Source of the DNA: Candidatus Nitrosopumilus sp.
GTDB lineage: Archaea > Thermoproteota > Nitrososphaeria > Nitrososphaerales > Nitrosopumilaceae
Direction of reading: 5' to 3'
DNA length: 16,649 bases
Assembly: GCA_029941825.1 (NCBI GenBank)
Contig: JAPYTM010000009.1
Coordinates: 1-16,649 of the forward strand
The translations under genes were made by a program, and so were the position numbers. The notes under the pieces are model-generated. The model saw only the letters and a program-made list of their open reading frames with translations. It had not been told where the DNA came from and ran no database searches. This document shows, piece by piece, positions 5,869-13,982 of this stretch. Positions within the stretch are counted from its first letter, which is position 1. Each line of letters begins with the position of its first letter.

Positions 5869-7289
5869 TGACAAAATCACTTGATGAGTCTCTTTCGTTT
5901 TTCAAAGATAAAATATCAGATTGTATAAAATCTAAAAAATCAATTTTTGTAACAACTCACAATGATTGTGATGGACTTACATCTGGAAGTATTATTACTA
6001 AAGCTCTGATTAGAGCAGGTGCTAAATGCACTGTTAGAACATCAAAAGAATTTAGTAAAAATATAGTAGAATCTTTCAAAATAGATTCTAGAGATTTTCA
6101 TCTAGTAACAGATCTAGGAGGTGGTTTTGCAAACATTCTAGATGAAACATTAGGAGATAATTGGATGGTTTTAGATCATCATCAAATTCCTGAGGAAGAA
6201 TTGGATAATCAAAATATTATCAATTCTTGGAAATATGGAATTGATGGTGGTGCAGATATATGCGCAGGTGGAATGGCATATCTAGCATCAATAGCACTAG
6301 ATGAAAGAAATTCAGATTTATCAGCCATTGCAGTTGTTTCAGCATTAGGAGATAGACAAGATCAAGGAGAAAGAAAGTCATTTACAGGTAAAAATTTTAA
6401 GATTGCAAATATTGCCAAAGAACAGGGTTTGGTAGACATTGATTTAGATTTACTATTAGTTGGACGAGAAACTAGACCCCTTCCAGATGCCTTAGCATTT
6501 ACATCACAACCATTTATCGAGGGTTTAACATGGAACAGGGATGCATGTCTTTCTCTTCTAAATTCATCAGGAATTAAGTTAAAAGATGAAGGTAGATGGA
6601 GGGTTCCAGCAGAACTAACCGAAGAAGAAAAGAGATTAGTAATTGAATCAATCACCAAATTTACTTCTGGAAAAAATGCTACTGGAATAATGTCAGAATT
6701 AATTGGATATACATACACATTTCCAAGAGAAGACAAGAGAAGTTTCTTGAGAGATGGTAGAGAATTCTCAACCATGTTAAATTCATGTGGACGAATTAAT
6801 CGTTCAGGTGTAGGAATGGCAATATGTATGGGAGATAGAAACAAGATCCTAAGAGAAGGAGAATCTATTCTAACAGATTATAGAAAGATGATTAGAGAAT
6901 ACATGAAAGTTTTATCAAATGAGAGATGGCGAATTTCAGAAAGTGAAACTTGTGTAATGGTGAATGGTGAAGATATAGTACCAGAAACAATGACTGGAAC
7001 AATTTCATCATTAATTGCAGGTTCACCAAAAAATGCAGGAAAAATCATAATATTAAGAACCAAAGGAGAAGAAAACACAATAAAGTTTTCATCAAGAAAA
7101 TCCTTTGGTTGTAAATCAGAGATCAATCTTAGTGAATTAATGAGGACAGGAGCTAAGAAATTTGATGGTGTTGGTGGCGGTCATAATGCAGCAGCTGGGG
7201 CAAAAATAACTAAAGACAAATTAGATGAATTTCTCAATTATTTAGAGATAAATGTCGTTAACGTGTCAAGTACAAGTAATTCTCAATAA
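5868..7289 (+). CDS. DHH-family phosphoesterase, archaeal RecJ-like nuclease
   Basis: This is a predicted manganese-dependent single-strand nuclease related to RecJ and to archaeal GAN/Cdc45-like proteins. The DHH motifs are intact: THNDCDG (30-36, with D33 and D35), VTDLGGG (80-86, D82), LDHH (102-105) and SALGDRQD (158-165, D162). The C-terminal DHHA1 signature GVGGGHNAAAG lies near residue 440. Intact catalytic residues argue for an active nuclease rather than a purely structural Cdc45-like subunit. The 473-aa length fits archaeal family members. It overlaps uS15 by 1 nt and the Pcc1 gene by 38 nt, so translation is probably coupled. The uS15-DHH-Pcc1 arrangement is common in archaea. Replication or repair is the likely role; RNA decay is possible. 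Confidence 0.9.
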   Translation: MTKSLDESLSFFKDKISDCIKSKKSIFVTTHNDCDGLTSGSIITKALIRAGAKCTVRTSKEFSKNIVESFKIDSRDFHLVTDLGGGFANILDETLGDNWMVLDHHQIPEEELDNQNIINSWKYGIDGGADICAGGMAYLASIALDERNSDLSAIAVVSALGDRQDQGERKSFTGKNFKIANIAKEQGLVDIDLDLLLVGRETRPLPDALAFTSQPFIEGLTWNRDACLSLLNSSGIKLKDEGRWRVPAELTEEEKRLVIESITKFTSGKNATGIMSELIGYTYTFPREDKRSFLRDGREFSTMLNSCGRINRSGVGMAICMGDRNKILREGESILTDYRKMIREYMKVLSNERWRISESETCVMVNGEDIVPETMTGTISSLIAGSPKNAGKIIILRTKGEENTIKFSSRKSFGCKSEINLSELMRTGAKKFDGVGGGHNAAAGAKITKDKLDEFLNYLEINVVNVSSTSNSQ

Positions 7290-7494
7290 CATAACAAAAG
7301 AAAAGGCAGAAACTATCAGAAAAGCACTAGAACCAGATAATGTAAATTTTCCTGAAGGATTAAGTCTTTACGTTGAAAATACTGATAACAACCTAGTGTT
7401 TAATTTTGAAAGTAAGAAGAATATGAAACAGTTGATTGGAACTATTGATGAAGTCATGGAACATATCCAAGTAGCATTAAAGGTGATTGAATAA
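7252..7494 (+). CDS. pcc1: KEOPS complex subunit Pcc1
   Basis: This 80-aa protein matches Pcc1, the dimerising subunit of the KEOPS complex that makes the t6A modification on ANN-decoding tRNAs. The hallmark is the helix IRKALEPDN (residues 22-30), followed by strands LSLYVENTDNNLVFNFESK and a final amphipathic helix. The ATG at 7252 lies 38 nt inside the nuclease gene, and the next in-frame codons offer no better start. The stop TAA overlaps the serS ATG by one base. Coupled translation with its neighbours is likely. Confidence 0.9.
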   Translation: MSLTCQVQVILNNITKEKAETIRKALEPDNVNFPEGLSLYVENTDNNLVFNFESKKNMKQLIGTIDEVMEHIQVALKVIE

Positions 7495-8759
7495 TGTTAG
7501 ATCCTAAACTAATCAAAGAAAAATCTCAGGTAATCAGAGATATGCTCAAAGCAAGAAATGTAGATTTTGATTTAGATACATTAATAGAATTTGATAAAAG
7601 AAGACGTGAATTTATTATCAAAACGGATGAATTACGAAAAAAGAAAAATCAAGTGGCCTTAGAGATTTCTCAAAAAAAGAAAGTAGGTGAAGATGCAACA
7701 TCAATTTTAACAGAGATGAAAAATCTATCAGTTGAACTTACAAAAATTGAATCAGGACAAGAAAATATTGAAAAGAAATATTCAAGATTGGCGCTAACAA
7801 TTCCAAATCTCATTCATGATTCAGTTCCAATTGGAATAGATGAAAGTGCTAATAAAGAAATTAGAAAATGGGGGGGAATTCCAAAATTTGATTTTAAAAT
7901 AAATGATCACATAGATATTTCAGAAAATCTAGGATTAGTAGACTTGGAGAGAGCTGCTAAGGTTGCAGGATCTAGGTTTTATTATCTAAAAAATGATCTA
8001 GTAAGATTAAATCAATCACTAATTCATTATGCATTAGATTTTCTTGCAAAAAAAGAATATTCACTAATTCAACCACCATATATGATTAATCGAGAATCAA
8101 TGGAAGGTGCAGTAATTGCTGATGATTTTGAAGAAGTAATCTACAAGATTGAAGACGAAGATCTCTACATGATTGGAACATCAGAGCATGCCATGGCAGC
8201 AATGCACTCAAAAGAGATCATGGAAGGAAAAGATTTGCCCATAAAATATGCTGGAATCAGTCCTTGTTTTAGAAAAGAGGCAGGAGCACATGGACGAGAT
8301 CAAAAAGGAATTTTCAGAGTACATCAATTTGATAAAATTGAACAGTTTGTGTTTTCAAGACCAGAGGATTCATGGAAAGAACATGAAAAGATGTTAATAG
8401 TAGTAGAAGAATTTTATCAAAAATTAGAAATTCCATACAGAGTGATGTTACTATCAACTGGAGATATGGGGAAAATTTCAGCAAAAACATACGATATTGA
8501 AGCGTGGATGGCAGGACAAAATGCATACAGAGAAGTTGTTTCATGTTCAAATTGTTTAGAGTATCAAGCAAGAAGATTGAAGATCAGATTTAGAGATAAA
8601 ACAAATGAGGATACACAATATGTTCACACTCTAAATAGTACTCTTATTGCCACAACTAGAATTTTAGTTTCTATAATGGAGAATTTTCAAACAAAAGATG
8701 GACACATTGGAATTCCCAAGGTTTTACAAAGTTACATGGGGAATCAAAAAGAGATCTAG
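7494..8759 (+). CDS. serS: Seryl-tRNA synthetase
   Basis: SerRS charges tRNA-Ser (and tRNA-Sec where present) with serine. The 421-aa protein has the N-terminal coiled-coil arm that grips the long variable arm (about 30-105, rich in K and E). The class II core follows, with motif 2 FRKEAGAHGRDQKGIFRVHQF at about 259-279, the block GQNAYREVVSCSNCLEYQARR and motif 3 LNSTLIATTR at about 378-387. This is the common SerRS, not the rare methanogenic type. Motif 3 reads NST...ATTR rather than the bacterial NGSG...AVGR, resembling the eukaryotic cytosolic form. It is translationally coupled to Pcc1. Confidence 0.97.
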   Translation: MLDPKLIKEKSQVIRDMLKARNVDFDLDTLIEFDKRRREFIIKTDELRKKKNQVALEISQKKKVGEDATSILTEMKNLSVELTKIESGQENIEKKYSRLALTIPNLIHDSVPIGIDESANKEIRKWGGIPKFDFKINDHIDISENLGLVDLERAAKVAGSRFYYLKNDLVRLNQSLIHYALDFLAKKEYSLIQPPYMINRESMEGAVIADDFEEVIYKIEDEDLYMIGTSEHAMAAMHSKEIMEGKDLPIKYAGISPCFRKEAGAHGRDQKGIFRVHQFDKIEQFVFSRPEDSWKEHEKMLIVVEEFYQKLEIPYRVMLLSTGDMGKISAKTYDIEAWMAGQNAYREVVSCSNCLEYQARRLKIRFRDKTNEDTQYVHTLNSTLIATTRILVSIMENFQTKDGHIGIPKVLQSYMGNQKEI

Positions 8760-8770
8760 TAACATACCCT

Positions 8771-8778
8771 TATATTTT
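8771..8778 (+). promoter_or_regulatory. TATA box of the eS1 gene
   Basis: TATATTTT is centred 26 bp before the TTG start at 8800. It suggests that eS1 can be transcribed separately from serS, although the 40-bp gap also permits readthrough. Confidence 0.5.
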
Positions 8779-8799
8779 GGATTTAAAGGTCGATAAGAA

Positions 8800-9411
8800 T
8801 TGGCACGTAGAAAAGGTCGAATAAAAGACAAGTGGCGAGAAAAACGCTGGATTACAGTTAATGCACCAGATTCATTTAACAATGTCCCACTTGCATATGT
8901 TCCAATTACAGATGATGAAAATGCAAAAGGTAGAGTTTTAGAAGTTACACTTTATGATATTCTAAAAGGAGATCCTTCACAACATCAATACAAAATCTAT
9001 TTCCAAATTGATAAAGTAGATGGGGATAAAGCAACAACAATTTTTAAGCGATATGAATATTCAAAGGAATTTTTGCGTAGTTTAGTTAGACGAGGTTCAT
9101 CAAAGATTAGTTTCAGTATTGATGTTAAAACAAAAGATGGGTACATCTTTAGAATTAAACTAATTGCTCTAACCCATAAACAATTAAACACATCTAGACA
9201 ACATGCACTCAGATTACTTGCACAAGATGTTATTAACAAAACAATTCCAAATATGACAATTGATCAATTTGTTCAAGCCACATGTTATAGTAAAATTAAC
9301 TCTGACATAATGGCAGCATTCAAAAAAGTTATCAGAGTAAGACATGTTGGTCTTGAGAAAGTAAAACTTATCAGAACTGCAAACGAAGAAACAATATTAC
9401 TTGAAGCATAA
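8800..9411 (+). CDS. rps3ae: 30S ribosomal protein eS1 (S3Ae)
   Basis: This is the archaeal/eukaryotic small-subunit protein eS1. The 203-aa sequence begins MARRKGRIKDKWREKRW with the TTG at 8800 as initiator. It contains family-typical stretches such as APDSFNNVPLAYVPI (22-36) and the RYEYSKEFLRSLVRRGSSKI block (about 84-103). Length and order fit the family. A purine-rich AAAGGTCGATAAGAA precedes the TTG. It follows serS by 40 bp in a ribosomal/translation cluster. Confidence 0.95.
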   Translation: MARRKGRIKDKWREKRWITVNAPDSFNNVPLAYVPITDDENAKGRVLEVTLYDILKGDPSQHQYKIYFQIDKVDGDKATTIFKRYEYSKEFLRSLVRRGSSKISFSIDVKTKDGYIFRIKLIALTHKQLNTSRQHALRLLAQDVINKTIPNMTIDQFVQATCYSKINSDIMAAFKKVIRVRHVGLEKVKLIRTANEETILLEA

Positions 9412-9437
9412 ACATCTAAAGTAATTCTTTTACAATT

Positions 9438-9863
9438 ATGATTGACAAGATAGAAGTTACGATTGATGTAATTGTTCATGCAACTGAAGATGTTTTAAAA
9501 ATACTCCAATCTTTTGAATTACTAAATCTAAAAGAATGTGATTTTACAATTCAGGAAACTTTTGGGCATTTTGAAAATCCAATAATTATGTTAAATGCAA
9601 AAATCATAAAAAAACAGGCTCAAAGTTTCATGGAAAAACTTCTTGAGTTGTTATCAGAGGATCAAATCAATAGCTTAATTGAAGAAATTGAGGAAAGAAC
9701 AATAGATTCTAAATTCCATATGAGATTAGATAAACAAGAACTAATCAGAGGAAATATCACAATTAGTGAAAAAGATACCATAAAAATAAAAATTCATACT
9801 CCAATATACAACAAAAAAGATACTATCAAATCATTTACAGAGATTTTTCAAATTGTCAACTAG
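9438..9863 (+). CDS. RNA-binding protein, COG1325/PF01877 family
   Basis: This 141-aa protein fits the archaeal family annotated as RNA-binding or exosome-associated (COG1325). An N-terminal beta strand (IEVTIDVIVHATED, 4-17) leads into a core with the characteristic GHFENPIIMLNAKI (44-57). A helical stretch with LLSEDQINSLIEEIEER (70-86) and a segment with FHMRLDKQELIRGNITIS (93-110) follow. The family is small and strictly archaeal as far as I recall; the molecular role is not settled. It sits 26 nt after eS1, probably in the same transcript, and the stand-alone RNA gene begins 30 nt after its stop. Confidence 0.82.
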   Translation: MIDKIEVTIDVIVHATEDVLKILQSFELLNLKECDFTIQETFGHFENPIIMLNAKIIKKQAQSFMEKLLELLSEDQINSLIEEIEERTIDSKFHMRLDKQELIRGNITISEKDTIKIKIHTPIYNKKDTIKSFTEIFQIVN

Positions 9864-9864
9864 A

Positions 9865-9872
9865 TTAAATAA
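9865..9872 (+). promoter_or_regulatory. TATA box of the kink-turn RNA gene
   Basis: TTAAATAA is centred about 25 bp before G9893, the first base of the terminal RNA stem. This fits a precise promoter for the RNA. Confidence 0.6.
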
Positions 9873-9892
9873 GAATTAGAAGAATTCAATTT

Positions 9893-9961
9893 GGGAATGA
9901 GGAAATAGCAGCCGCTCCAGTCTGAGCGAAAGCCTTGAAGACGCCGCGACGAACCGACCCT
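9893..9961 (+). ncRNA. Stand-alone box C/D-type small RNA with two kink-turns
   Basis: A GC-rich stretch in an AT-rich background has its own TATA box (9865-9872) and a T6 tract right after it (9963-9968). Outer kink-turn: stem GGG/CCC (9893-9895, 9958-9960), bulge AAU, tandem GA/GA (9899-9900, 9956-9957), then GG/CC (9901-9902, 9954-9955). This gives C box AUGAGGA and D box CCGA, where the usual U-U pair is replaced by G-C on both sides. Inner kink-turn: GUCU/AGAC (9920-9923, 9939-9942), GA/GA, GC/GC, bulge CUU and a GAAA tetraloop, giving D' CUGA and C' UUGAAGA. The C'-D spacer CGCCGCGACGAA (9942-9953) is 12 nt, the usual archaeal guide length. The C-D' spacer is 18 nt. By the D+5 rule it would guide 2'-O-methylation of a U in UUCGUCGCGGCG; I cannot place that target. 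An H/ACA-type RNA is less likely because no ACA is seen. Confidence 0.72.
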
Positions 9962-10015
9962 ATTTTTTAATCGATCAGAATTTTGAATAGAACCCATACA
10001 TTGTATCAAGTATTA

Positions 10016-10024
10016 TTTTAAATA
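10016..10024 (+). promoter_or_regulatory. TATA box of the geranylgeranyl reductase gene
   Basis: TTTTAAATA is centred 27 bp before the GTG start at 10047, predicting a leaderless mRNA and supporting that start. An ATACA-T-TGTAT inverted repeat (9996-10006) lies just upstream. Confidence 0.6.
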
Positions 10025-10046
10025 CGGATACAGAATTCTCATTATT

Positions 10047-11504
10047 GTGGCAGACTATGATGTTATAATTGCAGGTGGAGGTCTTGCAGGTACAATTACA
10101 GCACAATCTATTTCTCATTATTCAAATCAAAACCTAAAGATTTTGGTTATTGATAGAAATTCAGAACTATTCCCAGGAAGAAAATCATTGGCAGGTTGGG
10201 TATGTGGAGATGCATGTTCAAAAGAAGCAGTAGATTTCATGTCAGAGCGAATTAAAATTCAATGGACTAGACCAGAAATTGAACATGATGTAAAAGGGGT
10301 AATGGCATTTTCACCAGACAAAGAAACAAAAATTCCATTTGATGGTGCTGGATACATGTTAAATCGTCAAAAGCTACCTGAAATTCAAAATGAAAGATGC
10401 AAAAAAATGGGAATTGAGTTTGAATATGAGATTAATCTTACAGGTCTAATTTATGATGGTCAACAAGTTGTAGGAATTCAAGGAATTGACAACAAAACAA
10501 AACAGCCATTTAAGAAAACATCAAAAATTGTAGTGGATGCAACTGGAGTTACATCTACGCTTAGAAGTGGACTTCAAAACTCTACTAAAGTAGAAAAAAG
10601 AATTGATAGAAAAGATTTGGAATCTACAGGTAGATACATTATGTATTTTGATCAAGGAGAAAAAGATCTTACAGAGTTTGATCCTGATTATTGTATAATT
10701 CATTTAGATCAAGATATTGCACCTGGTGGATATGGATGGGTTTTTCCAAAAGCAGATAACAAAGTTAACATTGGTTTAGGAATTGAAAAATCATTTTTGG
10801 ATAAAAGAAACAAAAGATTGGGGAAGAAAGACAATGTAGCATCATTAATGAAAGAATATCTTGAAAAAAACAAAGCAATCAAAAATTCAAGACTATCAGA
10901 AGATCCAGAAGATATAAACAATAATTCAGGAGTTTTCCAAGTTTCAGTTAGAAGACAAAATGATTGTATGGTATCTGGAGGATACATGTTAGTTGGAGAT
11001 TCGGCATGGATGCCAAAAGCAATTGATGCTGGTGGAATAGGACCAGCGTTAATTGCAGGAACAATTATTGGAAATAATGTAGTTAAAGCAATAGAAGGAA
11101 ATGATGTTTCAGAAGCAAATCTTTGGCAATACAATCTTGACTTTATCAAAGAATATGGATACAAAACTGCAGGTCTTGAACTTTTTAGAGGATTAGTACA
11201 ACAAATGACTAATGAACAAATTAGTTATGGAATGAAACACTTTTTGGGTAATCTTGATGTTGAATCAATTAGTAAAGGAGAACATCCTGACTTTTCGGGA
11301 TTAGGGAAGATTGGTATGATAATTAGAGGTGTAATGAATCAGAAAGTTGCAAAAGCTCTAAAATATACATCAGAGCAAAACGAATGGTTAGTTGAGCATT
11401 ACCACAATTATCCAAAAAATCCATCAGGTTTTGAACAATGGAATAAAATATTACATCAGAGATTTGGTGAAGCAGTTACAAAAGTAGAAGCATTTGGAAA
11501 TTAG
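10047..11504 (+). CDS. Geranylgeranyl reductase family flavoprotein
   Basis: This is an FAD-dependent oxidoreductase that saturates double bonds of geranylgeranyl chains in archaeal membrane lipids. The N-terminal Rossmann motif IIAGGGLAGT (7-16) ends its second strand with VIDR (34-37). A conserved cysteine follows in WVCGDACS (C53, second C57). The family signature YGWVFPK is at 229-235 and the second FAD motif GYMLVGDSAWMPKAIDAGGIGPALIAG lies near 312-338. The 485-aa length fits the larger thaumarchaeal members. GTG is the initiator. The product probably acts at the membrane on digeranylgeranylglycerophospholipids; plant-type chlorophyll reductase relatives are excluded by context. It is probably monocistronic. 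Confidence 0.92.
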   Translation: MADYDVIIAGGGLAGTITAQSISHYSNQNLKILVIDRNSELFPGRKSLAGWVCGDACSKEAVDFMSERIKIQWTRPEIEHDVKGVMAFSPDKETKIPFDGAGYMLNRQKLPEIQNERCKKMGIEFEYEINLTGLIYDGQQVVGIQGIDNKTKQPFKKTSKIVVDATGVTSTLRSGLQNSTKVEKRIDRKDLESTGRYIMYFDQGEKDLTEFDPDYCIIHLDQDIAPGGYGWVFPKADNKVNIGLGIEKSFLDKRNKRLGKKDNVASLMKEYLEKNKAIKNSRLSEDPEDINNNSGVFQVSVRRQNDCMVSGGYMLVGDSAWMPKAIDAGGIGPALIAGTIIGNNVVKAIEGNDVSEANLWQYNLDFIKEYGYKTAGLELFRGLVQQMTNEQISYGMKHFLGNLDVESISKGEHPDFSGLGKIGMIIRGVMNQKVAKALKYTSEQNEWLVEHYHNYPKNPSGFEQWNKILHQRFGEAVTKVEAFGN

Positions 11505-11544
11505 ATCTAATATTAAATATTGTTTAAATTAATGAAAACATACT

Positions 11545-12336
11545 TTGGAAATACAATATCTAGATTGGAATAATTCAAATCAAATTCTGGAAAAGGCGTA
11601 TGAAGCAGGTCTTTTTGTGCTCATCATAGGACCAAAAGGAACTGGAAAAACATCTTTAGTTAGAGATTTTGCAAAAAATAAGAATGTTAATTTAAAATCA
11701 ATTAATTTCAGCCTCAGAACAAGAGAGAGTCATCTAATTGGTACAAAAACCCTAACAGATGGAACTGTAAGTTTTGATGAAGGAATCATAACAAAATCAA
11801 TGAGAGCAGGAGATATGCTATATCTAGATGAGATTAATTCAGCTGAAGCAGATGTTTTACTTAGACTTGATGAAGCATTAGATGATAGACGACAAATCGT
11901 ATTAAAGGAATCAACAGGGGAGATAGTTAAAGCAAAAGAAAATTGGTTTGTTATTGCAACAATAAATCCATTAACACATAGTGGAACAAAAGAACTTCCA
12001 CCACAGATACTAAGTAGATTCCCAGTACGAATTAGATTAGAATATCCACCAGAAGATATAGAACTAAAAATTGTAAAAACGTATGTTTCAGGAGAACATG
12101 AATTAGAAATTATTCAAGCAATTAAACTAGCAAATATTTTAAGACAAGCTGCTGCTGTTGAAGAATTATTTTATTCACCCAGCTTAAGAGAAACTATTGC
12201 ATTTGGAAAGTTATTGGATAAAGGAGTAACATCAAAAGAAGCAGCAAAAATTATTTTTGGGAATGTCTATACACAATGGGGAAATATAGAATATCAAAAA
12301 GTAAATGACATCATTACTTCGATGTTTGGTAATTAA
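11545..12336 (+). CDS. MoxR/NorQ-type AAA+ ATPase
   Basis: This 263-aa AAA+ ATPase of the MoxR group has Walker A GPKGTGKT (29-36), Walker B MLYLDEIN (91-98), sensor-1 N141 in ATINP, and SRFP (157-160) with the arginine-finger region. Such ATPases work with VWA-domain partners to mature or activate metalloenzymes, as in NorQ/NorD and CbbQ/CbbO, and the VWA gene follows with no gap. The reading frame begins with TTG at 11545. An ATG at 11532 is out of frame and soon stops. The client is unknown; in this organism copper enzymes such as AMO or nitrite reductase are possible (inference only). Confidence 0.88.
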   Translation: MEIQYLDWNNSNQILEKAYEAGLFVLIIGPKGTGKTSLVRDFAKNKNVNLKSINFSLRTRESHLIGTKTLTDGTVSFDEGIITKSMRAGDMLYLDEINSAEADVLLRLDEALDDRRQIVLKESTGEIVKAKENWFVIATINPLTHSGTKELPPQILSRFPVRIRLEYPPEDIELKIVKTYVSGEHELEIIQAIKLANILRQAAAVEELFYSPSLRETIAFGKLLDKGVTSKEAAKIIFGNVYTQWGNIEYQKVNDIITSMFGN

Positions 12337-13899
12337 ATGCAAATAATTCAACTTCAAAATGAATCATTAGTAGAAATTTCTACATTTCTTGTAAGAAGAT
12401 GGTCTGAAAAAGAAAATATAATTATTGAAATTTCAGATAAATCAGAAACTAAAACAAGATTAAAAGAAAATAAAGTGATCATAACTCCATTAGAAAAAAG
12501 AATTGGAAATGATTTTCAAAAATATCGACAGTTTAGAACATCATTGTGGTATGAAGCAATGCGAATAAAATATTGTAAAAAAATTCTTAGTAATGATCAT
12601 GCATTTGGATTTATTCTCAATACAATGGAAACACAGCGAATTGAACAATTAGGCAGGGAAATTTGGAAAGGGATGGATGATGAAATTATTTTTAATTATA
12701 CATACATGTTAGTTGCAAGGCCTCAACTTCATACAGTTTATGGAAAAGCAAGAATCGTAGAGGCATTTTATCAATATTTCATGTTTGGTGCGATTAAAGG
12801 AGAAATTCAAGCCAGTTATTTTGAAAAAATAAAAAAAGCAACAATATTTACAAAAAAAATTGTTAGCAAAGCAATTATTGAAAATCATGATACCGAATGG
12901 CTTGAAAAAAAAGTGAGTGAGATAATTAAAATTTTAGAAATAGATTCTCTTCTCACAATACCAATTTCATTACCTTTCATGAAAGCTGGAATGGCATTAA
13001 CTGAAGAAGAGTTATTAAAAATTCTAAAAATAATTTCTAAAAACAAAGAAGGTGATTTTGGTTCAGTTGATTCTAAAGCAGTACTAGAAGGAGACAACAT
13101 CTATGATGAATACAAAGTATTACTAGATGAAAATAAAAAAACTGAAAATAAAGGATTGACACCAGAATCCATTGGAATTCAAATTCCATCTACAAAAAAT
13201 GTTGATGAAACAATAATCTACGATATGCGTTTAATCAACGGATTAAAGATAAAATTTAAAGAATGGAAATCAGGATGGAAAGAACAACATCTTAAATCAG
13301 GGGATGAGTTTGATGAGGAAAATTACATCGAGGGTAATGAACCATTTTTTATGGATGTAAAAAAATCAATCAAAACTAAAATTGTGATACTATTAGATCA
13401 TTCATCAAGTATTGCATCAAGTTCTAAAGAATATAAAAAAGCAACTTTGGCACTTTGTGAAGTTTTAGCTTTTCTTAAAGTGAAATTTGCAGTATACGCA
13501 TTTAGTACTCAAAATAGATCAGTAGTTTGCTGGTCTGTAAAACCAGAAAATGTCAAATGGAATAACATTACCGCAAAAAGATTAGCACAAATTGTTGCTA
13601 ATGGATCAACTCCGTTAGCAGAGGTATATGATAAAATGTTTCCAGTATTACAATCAAAAAGACCAGATATTTTTTTGACATTAACAGATGGTGAGCCATC
13701 AGATCCTGATGCCGTAAGAAAAATGACAAAATCATTCAAAAGCCTAGGTATCAACATGATAGCTTTGGGTCTTGGTCCAAATACAGTAAGATCTATCACT
13801 ATTGCAAATAATCTTAAACATTTAGGATATGAAAAAACAATGGCTGTAAGCAAACTAAGGGATATTCCAAGTAAGGTAATCAGAATTTTGGATGTATGA
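12337..13899 (+). CDS. VWA-domain (MIDAS) partner of the MoxR ATPase
   Basis: This 520-aa protein has a helical N-terminal region (1-350) of unknown fold and a C-terminal von Willebrand A domain with an intact metal-ion-dependent adhesion site. That site consists of DHSSS (354-358), the threonine in GSTPLAE (T425) and LTDGEPSD (449-456, D451). The arrangement matches NorD/CbbO-like partners of MoxR ATPases. Its ATG follows the TAA of the ATPase gene directly, so the two are cotranscribed and probably made in fixed ratio. No signal peptide or membrane helix is visible, so it acts in the cytoplasm. The client is unknown. Confidence 0.88.
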   Translation: MQIIQLQNESLVEISTFLVRRWSEKENIIIEISDKSETKTRLKENKVIITPLEKRIGNDFQKYRQFRTSLWYEAMRIKYCKKILSNDHAFGFILNTMETQRIEQLGREIWKGMDDEIIFNYTYMLVARPQLHTVYGKARIVEAFYQYFMFGAIKGEIQASYFEKIKKATIFTKKIVSKAIIENHDTEWLEKKVSEIIKILEIDSLLTIPISLPFMKAGMALTEEELLKILKIISKNKEGDFGSVDSKAVLEGDNIYDEYKVLLDENKKTENKGLTPESIGIQIPSTKNVDETIIYDMRLINGLKIKFKEWKSGWKEQHLKSGDEFDEENYIEGNEPFFMDVKKSIKTKIVILLDHSSSIASSSKEYKKATLALCEVLAFLKVKFAVYAFSTQNRSVVCWSVKPENVKWNNITAKRLAQIVANGSTPLAEVYDKMFPVLQSKRPDIFLTLTDGEPSDPDAVRKMTKSFKSLGINMIALGLGPNTVRSITIANNLKHLGYEKTMAVSKLRDIPSKVIRILDV

Positions 13900-13941
13900 A
13901 CATTAAGAATTAAGAAAATAATTCCTAGAATATATCAGATA

Positions 13942-13949
13942 TTTTATAT
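13942..13949 (+). promoter_or_regulatory. TATA box of the PLP-rhodanese gene
   Basis: TTTTATAT is about 37 bp before the ATG at 13983, predicting a leader of about 12 nt that includes the purine-rich GAAGAAAAAAT. Confidence 0.45.
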
Positions 13950-13982
13950 GAGCAAAAAATCGACTATACCTGAAGAAAAAAT

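Noticed and set aside
9893..9961. Reading the GC-rich RNA as a tRNA, a coding exon or an H/ACA RNA
   Set aside because: There is no anticodon arm or T arm and no open frame of useful length. No ACA lies at the 3' end, whereas both C/D-type kink-turns are complete.
11532..11573. ATG upstream of the MoxR gene
   Set aside because: It is out of frame and reaches a stop after 13 codons; the MoxR frame begins with TTG at 11545.
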